This document shows, piece by piece, positions 54,501 through 63,674 of a stretch of DNA of 64,000 bases (positions are counted from its first letter, which is position 1; each line of letters starts with the position of its first letter). Made by a program: the position numbers and the translations under genes. The stretch is taken from positions 61,339 through 125,338 of the forward strand of contig VSDK01025593.1 of assembly GCA_009767595.1 (NCBI GenBank). Reading direction: 5' to 3'. Below the pieces are notes generated by a model, which searched no databases, had not been told where the DNA came from, and worked only from the letters and a program-made list of their open reading frames with translations. The DNA comes from Symbiodinium kawagutii. Taxonomy: Eukaryota; Sar; Dinophyceae; Suessiales; Symbiodiniaceae.

Positions 54501-57500
54501 TAGTAAAGGATGATTTAGGGGTACCCCTATTTTGAGAAACACTCAGTGTTAGGGCAGACGACACTGGTCAAGTACCACGGTCAGCATATTTTTTTTCGGG
54601 TACTCTAGTCAGGAGTGAAAGATCGTGATAGCTAATGGTGGTTGATGGGACACTTGGTGCTTCATGACGCTTAAGACTGAAGATGAAACAATTGAATGGC
54701 TTAAATCAGAATCATATTGCATGACCATGGGGGGTTATAATCATCATAACCCTGATTAGCCAACAAAAACATCATTAATAATCATAAACGGATTCTGAAC
54801 CGTCATGATTGATTAACATCATTAACCGTTTGCTAACCTTAAATCAACCATGGATGTATCACCAAATAACCTTCATTAACCATCATTAACCATTAGTGCT
54901 TGGCTGTTGTTCCCTTCATTAGCCGATACTCACCAGTATTATTGAATGTCATTTCAATGTTCAGTAATCAGCACCATTATGTTTAGTAATTCATCAACAT
55001 TTTTTCACTATTACTAACCATCTCATTCGCCATCATGATTGATTATCGAATTTTCGATAATTAATATTACTACCCATCATGAGTCAATCAGTAACCATCA
55101 TTAGTCCATTACCAGCCATTCCAAGGCACTAGTGACCCGTGGCGCCCCTGGCGCCCGGCTGGCGCCCCCGGCTGGCACCCCAGGTGGGTTGGCGGTGACA
55201 TTGTGCAAGCCATGGCCTATGACAATCCCATCCCCGGCTTCGTACCTTGGTGCGTTGCTGTGGAGAATGGCCTCTCCCAGCAGCAGCAACTGTATGGCTA
55301 ATAGCTGGTAAATGTGATTGATTAATGTATGTCAATTATCAAAATAACCACTATAGAGGATGTATATTTATATATATATATATATATGTATGTCAGTCAA
55401 TTTCCTGGCATTGGGCTGTGTGCTCGCCTGTAGTTCCCGGCTAAACTCTCGAGAGGGCGCTGGAGAAGAAGAATTATCGAAATAACAAGTATAGAGGAGA
55501 TATGCAAATTATATGGCTATCGTTCAATATTTACCAACCGAGAATGGCTCGAAAATGACTAAGAAACTCATAGGGAAGACAACAGTTGATGATAGGGCAA
55601 AAAGGGGGACTAAGGGTGAACTGACCCACAATCATATCATCCACATGGATTTCAATCCACATCGTCTCATTCAAGCGAGGGCTTGTTTGACCTAGCACTT
55701 CGAGCCTCCTCACAGCTCCTCCCTCAGACAAAAGTTTTTCGCTTAGCCACCCGTACTGTAACCACCCAATAAATGAAGGGGTGACCAATGACATATTGAT
55801 GGATGATCGATGGTTTTCTAACATACATTGGCATTTGGCACATATCTCAACAAAGGCCCGGGTTTGATGTAGATACTGGTGTGCCCTGGGCACAAGAGAT
55901 GGATGTCAGATTGCCTTTGGATTTCAGACTTGAACGTTTGCAAGATGCAAGTATTTGCACAATACACTAAACGTCACACATGCTTGCAGGTTCACTGTGA
56001 GCTCCCTGTCCGGTAAGATGTCCCTGTTGGTGCCCTCAGGACACTTATAACACCAACAACCTTCGACTGTGGCGCGCTTGCCCCAGCAAGGAGATCATGC
56101 CGACACCACCATGTGGCAGGGTTCGAAATGGCTCAATGCCAAGCCGCACACACATATCATTGGCAAAGTCCAACCAGAATGAACCACAATTCAACCATCA
56201 ACTAACCACCAAGATTCCCAAACCATTGGTCACCAACCATCATTGACTATCAATCATCAGCCCTGTTTCACCTTCAGTTCCACCATTGGTAATTAATCAT
56301 TATTGACATATTGACTAGTATGAATCATCATGATTAATGGTGGAACTGACGGTGGAACATCATGAATCATCATTAATTAATCATTATTGACTTTGAGATG
56401 TTCCACCTTCAGTTGACAATTAATGATGTGGGATCATAATCGACATTAATCATTACTCATCAATCAGAATCATCATAAATCAAAAATCATCATCAATCAT
56501 AATCTCATGACATTAATTATGGGACCGCCCCTAGTTGATCAACCAGGGGTTTCTTAATCCTGGGTAACCATTAATCAACCAACCCCATGGACTTCCCACC
56601 ATGCAGCTCCGCATCGGCGCGCCTCCAGGAGTTCGACCTGGACGCCTTCAGCAGCGCCATGTTCCAGGATGCCATCACCCAGCGCCGCAAGGCCGAGGAT
56701 CTCTCGGCGGTGCTGTATCCCAACGTGCCGCGGCGCCGTTGCAGCTGGGGGGTGGAGCCTGTGGCGGGGCCGTTGCAGCTGGGGGTGGTGGAAGGGATGA
56801 ACACCTCAGAGTTGGAGAAATGACTTGGATAGTTACTTAGTTGGTAAAAAGATGGTTGAAATTAGGTAAAAATGATTATATGGTGGAAAATGATCGTTGG
56901 TGAAAGTTGGTAAATGTTGGCAATGAATGGGCCACTTGCTCGCCTTTCAGCTCCGCTGAACCTTCCGGGATAGTGATGGAGAGGGAGAGTTGGTAATGAA
57001 TGAGCGGTATGAATGTGTTGGAAGAAACTTGTTGAGAATAGAGCGATATATATATATATAGCCATTCATGATGATCATATTTCTTGAGCCATATATCAAA
57101 TATAAAACTATTGGGCGACCATGATTTGCAATTGGATGTTGATCACCCCCCATTGGTTAGTCATAATTTGCTCAGTGATTATTCATATAGGATAGCCATA
57201 AAATCTTTGAATAGGCCCACAAGAAGCAACAATTTAGCTCCACGAGTTTGTCATACAAAATTCAATAGGTCCACACTTTAGCTCCATTGATTAAGAGTTC
57301 ATGATAGGCACATGAAAACAAACAGCTAGCGGTGGCATACCAAAATGCGAGATCAGAATCGTCACCGATTGGTGGTTGCAATGATTTCTTGATTTTCAGC
57401 CCGACCAGTTTGTAATTATAATTGTATTCATTATGTTGTTGTACTGGGTAAGTAAGCTCATCATATATTGGGTCATTGCATTTGATGAATTGATATTGTC

Positions 57501-60500
57501 GGGGGTTTTGAAAGCACCCATCCAGATCCGCTATGGCAATCTTGTAGGGGAAAGGGGCAACATGTCACCACTGATGTGCAGCAACATGTCAACACAGACG
57601 AATCATTGTAGCAAAAAAACAGTTTAGGTTTACTCAATGAGGAAAAACCATTGCAATCAAAACCATTTTCAGACACCGCCCCACTGCAGTTTTACCTTTG
57701 ACAAATCATTGTACCAAACCATGGTAATTGTTGATTTTCCGGGTGAGTTTGTATCCTTCGCGCGTGCGGCGCTTCCAAGGATGCCACCTATGCAGGGAAA
57801 GAACTCCGTTTGCGACAGCAGTACTTCTTCGTGAGCGCCTCCCTGCAGGAGTTATCAGCTGAGCCAAAACCTTGAACCAGATCAGTGGCTCAAGCGTCAA
57901 TTCACCTGGTTTGATCGCAATATGGCGAGCTGGGTCAATCTTAACCAACCAACTAATGGGGGATTTACCACCAACAACAGTAGGGAAAACTGATAGGGGA
58001 ACCAGGGGTACAGGGTTTTGACCCACAGCCATATTACGGAAAAATATGACTATACTTGCAGTAAACTGATCATTTTAGCACAATCCATTCATGAGCAAAA
58101 GGGTTTCAACATGTTTCCATTGTTCACCAGCCATGGTCAATCACTGGTTCATAAGGGCACCAGCAGTTTCGTGTCGCGTGACGCATCAGGACTTGCTGCG
58201 AGAGTTCATCAAGCGACCAAATTACAAGTGGGAGGAACTGCCAGATAAGGCCGGGGAAGTAGTACCGGTAGCGAGCCATGCGGACGGCTGAGGAAAATGA
58301 GGAGCAAGGACTTCCAGCTAGGAGCCCAAAACCATCATTCTTGGAGGTTATAACTTATAACCCAGTTATATGATGTTATGTGCTCATATTATGTAGGCTA
58401 GATATTTGTGAACATGTTTTTTTTGGTGTCCAGAGGTAGTGAGTGATGGTGCTATTTCATGTTTGATCAATGCGACAATGAATCAGCCAAGACCGAGTGG
58501 ATGATATACTGAGCAATTAGGATCAAGAGTTTTAATGAGTAGGGTCTTACTGCAACAACGTACGGCACTCTATGGCCACTCACTTTTTGGCCCAATAGAT
58601 CACGCAAAGGCACGCAGTTTTTCCGCTCTGAAGATTAGAAAGGATGATGAGTGCCAAATTGTTCCCAAGTATGGGGAGAGAGAGCTTCGTGAAGAACCAT
58701 TGGAAAGAGCAGCCACCAAATAATAAAAATGGAGGAAGAGCGGTTTTGATAGTGCTTGAAAATCCGAATGGTGTGGTTTCCATGCAGGAGGGTCACAGAT
58801 GCTTTGTTGATTTCTGTGGAAAACAGTAGCTGGTTGATACTTTTCGTTGCAAATGGTCAGAAACTTCGCCTTGCCCCCTAGCGGCCCTAGCGCCCTTGTT
58901 GAATCCCATTCAGGGTTGGGGGAATTTGGGACAATGCTGTCATGTCAACATTTTACGCCAACGGACCGAGTTGGGGTGTTTGGCAGAGCATTTTTCGCCA
59001 GCCGATGGGACCGATGGAATCCTGCTTAATCTCAGTTTGACGGATGATCTCTTGTGATTTGGCCGGCGTTAATTTACAAGAGCCCATTGCCAACCACTAT
59101 GAACCAGATTATGAGCCCCTAACGGCTTGACCCACCACGGTTAGCCAGATTAATCAGTAGAAAAAAACATCGTTAACCACTATTGACATCTATTAACAAC
59201 CATTATCAACCACAACCCACCACTATCTTAACCCACCATTATTGACCAGACCAACCCCCAAAAAAATCATTCATAGCCTCACCAGGTGTCCACGGCTCCT
59301 TAGGTGGCAGTTCAGATGAACGACACCCATCCCACCATTGCCGTCGCCGAGATGATGCGGCTGCTGGTGAGCAGCTGAGCGGTTCTTCGATGTCCGAAGC
59401 ACCAACAGATGTGCCACCAGATATATAGTGGTTTTCTTATGCCGGTCCATTAGTGATGGTTAATTGATGATCTTTAACTGATGATGGTCAATTAATGATG
59501 GTTGATTTGCATTTATTGGGTTAGTCAGTGGCTCATAATGCTTAATTCGTAGTGGCGAATAGTTGCGAATTGATGATGCCAATTAGTTTGGTTAAGCGGC
59601 CGAGAACCTACTCATATCAATGAACCACCGAAGATTTCACCATTAGTAGCTTTTGATTTACCATCCAAGGTAGAAGTTGTTTGTAACTTTGACCTTCCAT
59701 TACTGACTATCAGATGCATAGATATGCATTCACATGTTTGGTAGAATTTGTTTACCTCTAATGTTGATTGTTGGCTGTGCACGTAAACGTATGTCATGTG
59801 CAGTTCCATGTAGCGCCCAAGCCGCTGCTGTGTAGTGCCATTCAATTCTGCAGGTTATAGCCCCTAGTTCAAGCAAAGCCATGACAACGAAAGATGCCCA
59901 CGGGGTATTAGCGATGCTATAGGGATGAAGATCCACAAAAAATATCACCGGAGATAGGATCCCTGCAGTGATTAACGGTCATGCACGTGTTGGGATGCCG
60001 TCCTCCAGATGTTTGGCACTACCAGCCTTGACCCTCTCCACCAGCTCGCGGAACGCATCGAAGGGTTCTGCGCGAATATTCATTGCCGGCGACCATCAAA
60101 ATGACAGCACCCGAGGAATGTACAGTATCAAGTCAACAAGTCAATATTGATTAGTTGATGGTAATGAATTACTTAATAGCTAATATATAATTAGATGATG
60201 GTAATTAATCAATTGGATCAATCAACCAGTAACCATTGACTACTTCATTACCATCGTCAATTAAAAATGAACAACCATTGACCCAAGTTGACCATTCATA
60301 GTGATGAATTGCCATGTTGGGTATCAACTAACCACCACTTACCCCTAAGAACTACAAAGATTTGTTGGGACCATTTGTAGTTGGATATCCGCCATTTGTA
60401 GTTGGATATCCGCCATTTGTAGACGGGACCATTTGTTGGGACCATTTGTTGGGATCATGTTGGATATACAGAAAATTTTGGATAGCCAACTACAAATGGT

Positions 60501-63500
60501 ACCAAATTAGTTGTACTAACCAGCCCACCATTTTTCTGGGATATACACCTAACCACCATTTGTTGGGCGCCTTGTACTCACAGATGGCGCCGGCAGGTGG
60601 ATATCCAGAAGCTCGATTGGGACAGAGCCTGGGAATTGACCAGGCGCGGTCGCGCGTGCGGAGCGGCTCAGTCGCGCGGTCGGTAAGGATGGATGACGGT
60701 TGATTTTTGCGACCGGCGACGCTGCGACGCAATATATTTAAATTCAATCTATTTGTTTGAATTGATGTAGCTATAGTTAAATCGATTTTTTGTAGATTTA
60801 TTGCTACCATTGGTATTTTTGTTTTTAAAAGATTCATTAATTGATATTGAATTTGTGTATAGGTTGATGTAGATACAAGTTCAATGGAATGGTGGTTGAT
60901 TGACTTTATACTTGATGAATATGTATTGATTTTCAGTTTATAGACTGGATATAGGTTGATGCCAACGGATATACCGGTTGATTCATTGATTGATAGTTAC
61001 TTGACGTAACAAGCTCTTCGTCGCCAATCAATCAATTAAGTTGATACATTGTAAATAAAGACCTACGTAGTTGCAGTTAAATACTTAGTGATGGTTATTG
61101 ATTGGCTACGAATGCTTCCATGTAAACCCGAAGCTATGGTTTCTTGTTGGTGAAACAAATACTCCAGTGGTGCTGGGTCGAGATTGGAACCTGGGTACAC
61201 GCATCCCACTGATGTCTAATGCTAAGAATTGTTCCCAACATTGTTCCGAGCTTTTGTTCTGGCACAAAGTTCTGGGGACATTTCTTTCATTTGTTGCTAC
61301 ATTGAGTTTTCCGTTGGCACCCCAAACCTTTTTTTATTTCATAACTCACCCAGGAGATATTGGTTGGAAGAACAGGTTTATGGCTATGAGAACTCCAAAC
61401 CATCATTTGTAGACCAAAAACTATTTGGTGGTTTCTCAAAATAGGGGTACCCCGAAATCATCCATTAATAGTCCTTTATAGTGACAAACCAACCATTTTG
61501 AGGGCTCCCTAGTTTCAGAAACACCCATTTTTATGATTCCAGGTGCCAAGGATGGAGCTTCTGCTCTTCTAGGACACCACCGCAACAAGCCCCGGCAGGA
61601 AGTGCTTGAACTACACCAACCACACCGTGATGCCGGAGGCACTGCTTGGCGCTCCGTTGCCTGTGAGTCCGGGGGCTGGGCTTGACTGCGAGCAAGGCCC
61701 GAGCCAGCCCATTTATGGAGCCTGTTCTTGTCATCCCTATATTGAGCAGATTATGTTCCTGGCTTTACTCTGTAGGCTCCGGATCAACGAGAGAGCAGCG
61801 ACCTGCTTCAGCTGCCTTTCTAGACCCAACCAAGTTTTTCACCAAATGATGGCTGGCTGGTGGCTTTGAACCGGTGTCATTTTCCCGAATGTTTGGGATG
61901 GTTGGCTGAAGAACCGATGTTTTCCAGAGGGGTTGAAAATATCAAACCGGATTGTAATTCAATTTGAATACTTTGCTCATTTAATCACTTAAAAGGTTTG
62001 CTTGGAGGCCAAGAGCAGCAGGTGGGCTGTAGAGGGCAGCCTGTCGTCCTCAGGCCTTGGAGAAGTGGCCGGTGGAGATGTTCGAGCGTATGCTGCCAAG
62101 GCACCTTCAGATCATCTACCAGATCAACGGACGCATGTCGGCAGTGAGGCAGAGGCAGTAGATGATGGTGGCGGTGGTGCTTCCATAGTGTCGGTAATTG
62201 GTTTTGATGCTGGTCACCATGACATTGACAGTAGCATCAGTACTGCCAATGGCGATGCACACTGACCCTTTGATACATACACGTTCAGGATTTTTCATCA
62301 GTGCCTGTTGGCCGTGCTATAATGATTAATTATTGATCCTCAATGGATGATTATTATACAAGCAGCATGATTCATGAATATTGATGATTGTCATCTTTAA
62401 ATACTGAGCACATTGCATCACAAAGAGGTGCACAGCCAATGATCACGAGTGGCAAGCCATGAGGAGTGTGATCAAATCAGATTGTGGAAGTCCTCCCGGA
62501 CCCCAAGCATTTGGTGATCCAACAGAAATGCACTTGAGGTTTCTGTTTTCTCACATGACAGGCAATGCCTTTGGATGCCCTAGCAACAAACTGACATGGG
62601 CTATGGCAGTAGCGTGAACCAACCAAATGGATCCAAATGGGTTGTTCTCGATGTTTTTGGCGGACGATTTGCAAGCTTTGATTTCAAAACGAAAGATTCC
62701 CCAGCACCACACGGCCGTCTTGAGTGTTTGGAATGTCCTGCTGCCAGTGGTTATGAGCTAAAGGTAATGCTTCCGAAGCGCACGGAGAGATGGCCAACAA
62801 CAACTGGGCGATGGCCAAAAGCTCTCTGAGGTATGTTTATCATCATTAGCATTAGCATCAACATCATCACGATCATGATTACGATCTCTGATGTTTGCCA
62901 CCTTTTATTATGTAATTAAATGCTTTCTTGGTTCACATGATTTCGACTGATTTCGTGATGCCTGTTTTCCTTTGACTTTTGACCATAAAGTAATTGCTGT
63001 CGGTTTTACTTTTCACTGAGTGATTTCTTGGTTCATTCTCCTATTCGGGGGCCGAGGACATTGGATCCAGAAGCTTTTGCAGAGGCAGGGGCTGGTCGAT
63101 GGTATCCTCCAATTGTTTAGAAGGATGCCCATTTGGAGGTTACAGCATGTCACACCGTTTTTAGAAATCCTGGAATTGCTAGCCAACAGAGGGCATTCAA
63201 TTGCATGAGAATGATTGTTGATGCTTGAATTGCACACGATTATGATATTGCAGACGCAACACTCTTCAGGGCACGTCCCCCAAACGGCTGCCTTTTCATA
63301 CTTTGTAACTAGCCGTGCTGGGTTATTGAAGTACAGTCTCCTTTGGGTTGGTGAGGTTGAATCACCGCTGGGACCAACTATAAATCATTTGAGCTTGTTT
63401 TGGCAGAGAAACCACGATCGATGAATTATTCAATTTGTATGATCAACCATCATGAACGATCAAATTTCAAGAGCTAATCCCTCTTGACCTGAGACTAAAC

Positions 63501-63674
63501 AAGGTATGGACCGCTGCGGATGGACAGGTATGGAGATGGGCCAATCATCGCGGCCTTGAGCATTGTGGAGGAGGGCGACGTGAAGAAGATTCGCATGGGT
63601 CATTTGGCGGTGATCGGTGCCAATAAGGTCAACGGGGTGGCCGCCATTCACACGGAGATCATCAAGAAGGAGAA
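45483..63674 (+). CDS. Glycogen (alpha-glucan) phosphorylase, N-terminal half, partial at the right edge
   Basis: About 20 exons join, nearly all in phase, into the N-terminal half of a glycosyltransferase-35 phosphorylase. This enzyme releases glucose-1-phosphate from alpha-1,4-glucan using inorganic phosphate and pyridoxal phosphate. Landmarks in order: [181 protein letters not shown] and [20 protein letters not shown]. The C-terminal half with the PLP-binding Lys lies beyond the window. Donors are GC (8), GT (6) and GA (4). One small exon between 53500 and 55183 is missing. The Ser/Lys-rich first exon could carry a regulatory phosphorylation site, but this is inference. No transit peptide or true start was identified. 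Confidence 0.92.
45612..45739. mobile_element. MITE-like element, family 3
   Basis: The ends ACTACAAGGTGGGCCCCCC and GGGGGCCCACCTTGTAGT are inverted repeats of about 24 bases with one or two mismatches. The inner part is A/T-rich with CTAGTTAT and AACTAGTAGTTA words. It lies 46 bases after the predicted donor at 45566. Confidence 0.85.
46685..46726 (+). CDS. Phosphorylase exon 2 (42 bases)
   Basis: Acceptor CCGAG ends at 46684, GT donor at 46727. The reading [14 protein letters not shown] fits the helix before the HVEYTLA motif. An acceptor at 46653 would add about ten residues. Confidence 0.6.
46782..46869. mobile_element. MITE-like element, family 1
   Basis: Left GGCGGTTTCTTAACGTAGGG, right GGGGTACCCCTCTTTTGAAA then AACGCC. 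It is shorter than the other copies. Confidence 0.65.
47073..47162 (+). CDS. Phosphorylase exon 3
   Basis: Acceptor GCCTAG ends at 47072, GT donor at 47163. The reading is [20 protein letters not shown] then [10 protein letters not shown], the I..S...H.EY.LA..RF family motif. Confidence 0.8.
47422..47516 (+). CDS. Phosphorylase exon 4
   Basis: Acceptor CTTCAG ends at 47421. The reading is [20 protein letters not shown] then [11 protein letters not shown] plus AG of an Arg codon. GC donor at 47517. T/G-rich TTAATGGTGG sequence follows. Confidence 0.85.
47887..47989. mobile_element. MITE-like element, family 2
   Basis: Left CTGGCTGGCGGTTTCAAAC, right GGTTCAACCACCAACCAGCCA, inverted. Interior TTTTGTTTTCCCGAGTTATT and AAATGGTTGGTTGACAAATG match the other copies. 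Confidence 0.8.
48505..48595 (+). CDS. Phosphorylase exon 5
   Basis: Acceptor TTGCCAG ends at 48504. The reading [20 protein letters not shown] then [10 protein letters not shown] is the YLS.E.L.GR...N.L.NL block. GC donor at 48596, phase 0. Confidence 0.88.
48596..49600 (+). other. Phosphorylase intron 5
   Basis: It contains one family-3 element (49361-49470). Nothing coding seen. Confidence 0.55.
49361..49470. mobile_element. MITE-like element, family 3
   Basis: Left ATCACAAGGTGGCCCCCCTA, right GGGGGGTTCCACCTTGCA, inverted. The interior TCTAAGTTGGTCAAGAAGCC and ACAAGTGGTAGTTGCTCTAG match the copies at 39842 and 45612. Confidence 0.75.
49601..49633 (+). CDS. Phosphorylase exon 6 (33-base microexon)
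   Basis: Acceptor TGAACAG ends at 49600. The 11 codons [11 protein letters not shown] fill the exact gap between NFKEA and [15 protein letters not shown] donor at 49634. AAGCTGGAGGA spans this donor and recurs at the next acceptor. Confidence 0.8.
49625..49635 (+). repeat. 11-base direct repeat at intron 6, donor copy
   Basis: AAGCTGGAGGA occurs here and at 50500-50510, so the intron is bracketed by a perfect direct repeat. Confidence 0.85.
49634..50508 (+). other. Phosphorylase intron 6, AT-rich
   Basis: AT-rich intron with AAACATTATAGG and CATAACCATAATGAACC words at 50160-50270. GA donor, AG acceptor, flanked by AAGCTGGAGGA on both sides. Confidence 0.6.
50500..50510 (+). repeat. 11-base direct repeat at intron 6, acceptor copy
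   Basis: AAGCTGGAGGA, identical to 49625-49635. Confidence 0.85.
50509..50597 (+). CDS. Phosphorylase exon 7
   Basis: Acceptor CTGGAG ends at 50508. The reading [11 protein letters not shown] then [19 protein letters not shown] is the most conserved N-terminal block of the family. GC donor at 50598; two bases carry over and are completed at 51282. Confidence 0.95.
50617..50690 (+). repeat. G-rich minisatellite after exon 7
   Basis: Repeated GGTCCCAGG, GGTGGTGCCAGG and GGGGGTCCC units, about 74 bases, begin 20 bases after the donor. Confidence 0.75.
50691..51281 (+). other. Phosphorylase intron 7, remaining part
   Basis: It has repeated CTCAGAATGGGGATGAT and GGTCAATAACAACCAG words (50730-51010). 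Nothing coding seen. Confidence 0.5.
51282..51344 (+). CDS. Phosphorylase exon 8
   Basis: Acceptor CTTGAG ends at 51281. The reading [20 protein letters not shown] continues MATL in phase. GT donor at 51345. Confidence 0.88.
51771..51817 (+). CDS. Phosphorylase exon 9
   Basis: Acceptor GACGCAG ends at 51770. The reading [15 protein letters not shown] matches DG.Q.E.PD.W. GC donor at 51818. Confidence 0.8.
51818..53437 (+). other. Phosphorylase intron 9
   Basis: Mostly unique sequence; 53170-53330 has TATACTAGTTACATTCA and CACTTATA direct repeats. No exon is required by phase. Confidence 0.45.
53438..53499 (+). CDS. Phosphorylase exon 10
   Basis: Acceptor GCTGAG ends at 53437. The reading [20 protein letters not shown] matches the NPWE.PRP...V.FYG segment. 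The 3' limit is uncertain; candidate GC donors are at 53498 and 53506. Confidence 0.8.
53500..55183 (+). other. Phosphorylase intron region with a missing small exon
   Basis: Family members have about 8-15 residues between FYG and W.GG..V.A.AYD, and exon phases 10 and 11 do not join directly, so a small exon should lie here. It holds a family-1 element (54444-54542) and an AACCATCATTA tract (54740-55120). Confidence 0.5.
54444..54542. mobile_element. MITE-like element, family 1
   Basis: Left GGGGGTTTCTTAAAATCGGG, right GGGGTACCCCTATTTTGAGA then AAC, inverted; about 99 bases. Confidence 0.78.
55184..55241 (+). CDS. Phosphorylase exon 11
   Basis: Acceptor CCCCAG ends at 55183. The reading [19 protein letters not shown] includes the AYD.PIPG motif. 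GT donor at 55242, phase 0. Confidence 0.88.
55366..55387 (+). repeat. (TA)n run
   Basis: About ten TA units in intron 11. Confidence 0.85.
56040..56090 (+). CDS. Phosphorylase exon 12
   Basis: Acceptor CCCTCAG ends at 56039. The reading [17 protein letters not shown] contains NLRLW. GA donor at 56091; AGGAG repeats at this donor and at the next acceptor. Confidence 0.85.
56091..56628 (+). other. Phosphorylase intron 12
   Basis: Largely AACCATCA/ATCATTAATTAATC tract (56170-56575), including two TCCACC(A/T)TTGG-type words. No coding sequence. Confidence 0.55.
56629..56724 (+). CDS. Phosphorylase exon 13
   Basis: Acceptor CTCCAG ends at 56628. The reading is [20 protein letters not shown] then [14 protein letters not shown] donor at 56725, phase 0. 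Confidence 0.9.
56725..57779 (+). other. Phosphorylase intron 13
   Basis: It starts T/G-rich (TTGGTAAAAAGATGGTTG), with a (TA)n run at 57047-57060. Nothing coding seen. Confidence 0.45.
57780..57848 (+). CDS. Phosphorylase exon 14
   Basis: Acceptor TTCCAAG ends at 57779. The reading is [20 protein letters not shown] then SLQ, the GKELRL.Q.YF motif. GA donor at 57849. Confidence 0.92.
58190..58249 (+). CDS. Phosphorylase exon 15
   Basis: Acceptor GCATCAG ends at 58189. The reading [20 protein letters not shown] is the helix after SLQ. GC donor at 58250. Confidence 0.82.
58250..59303 (+). other. Phosphorylase intron 15
   Basis: An open frame at 58535-58723 has no motif. The 3' part (59080-59280) is an AACCACTATTGACC-type tract. 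Confidence 0.45.
59304..59366 (+). CDS. Phosphorylase exon 16
   Basis: Acceptor CCTTAG ends at 59303. The reading [20 protein letters not shown] then L is the highly conserved Q.NDTHP segment. GT donor at 59367. Confidence 0.95.
59367..60596 (+). other. Phosphorylase intron 16
   Basis: It starts with TTAATTGATGATC, TTAATGATGGTTGA words (59457-59560) and ends with AACCATTGAC/AACCACCATT words plus a tandem and inverted repeat cluster (60361-60500). A short protein-like antisense frame is at 59979-60083. Confidence 0.5.
60361..60500. repeat. Tandem and inverted repeat cluster before exon 17
   Basis: CCATTTGTAGTTGGATATCC occurs twice in tandem (60369-60412), GGGACCATTTGTTG twice after that, and GGATAGCCAACTACAAATGG (60479-60498) is the inverted copy with one mismatch. 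Confidence 0.75.
60597..60643 (+). CDS. Phosphorylase exon 17
   Basis: Acceptor CCGGCAG ends at 60596. The reading [15 protein letters not shown] plus AG. GC donor at 60644; phase fits exon 18. Confidence 0.88.
60644..61598 (+). other. Phosphorylase intron 17
   Basis: It contains AT-rich TTGATGTAGATAC words and a family-1 element at 61427-61526. Nothing coding seen. Confidence 0.5.
61427..61526. mobile_element. MITE-like element, family 1
   Basis: The left arm 61427-61453 is the exact reverse complement of 38668-38694. The right arm CCCTAGTTTCAGAAACACCC is diverged. Internal AAATCATCCATTAATAGTCC and ACAAACCAACCATTTTG are shared. Confidence 0.8.
61599..61638 (+). CDS. Phosphorylase exon 18 (40 bases)
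   Basis: Acceptor CCGGCAG ends at 61598. The reading [13 protein letters not shown] is the YTNHT..PEA motif. GC donor at 61639, and ALEKWP continues in exon 19. Confidence 0.9.
62054..62148 (+). CDS. Phosphorylase exon 19
   Basis: Acceptor CCTCAG ends at 62053. The reading is [20 protein letters not shown] then [11 protein letters not shown] plus AG. GC donor at 62149. Confidence 0.92.
62149..63527 (+). other. Phosphorylase intron 19
   Basis: An open frame at 62596-62829 has no motif and is not needed by phase. No other coding signal. Confidence 0.45.
63528..63674 (+). CDS. Phosphorylase exon 20
   Basis: Acceptor TGGACAG ends at 63527. The reading is [20 protein letters not shown] then [20 protein letters not shown] and HTEIIKKE. 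The donor is GC at 63675 or GA at 63670. The gene continues beyond the window. Confidence 0.9.

Noticed and set aside
58535-58723. 62-codon open frame in phosphorylase intron 15
   Set aside because: No family similarity, not required by phase, ordinary intron composition around it.
62596-62829. Open frame with a protein-like start within phosphorylase intron 19
   Set aside because: Exons 19 and 20 join in phase without it, it has no recognisable motif and lacks a convincing acceptor.
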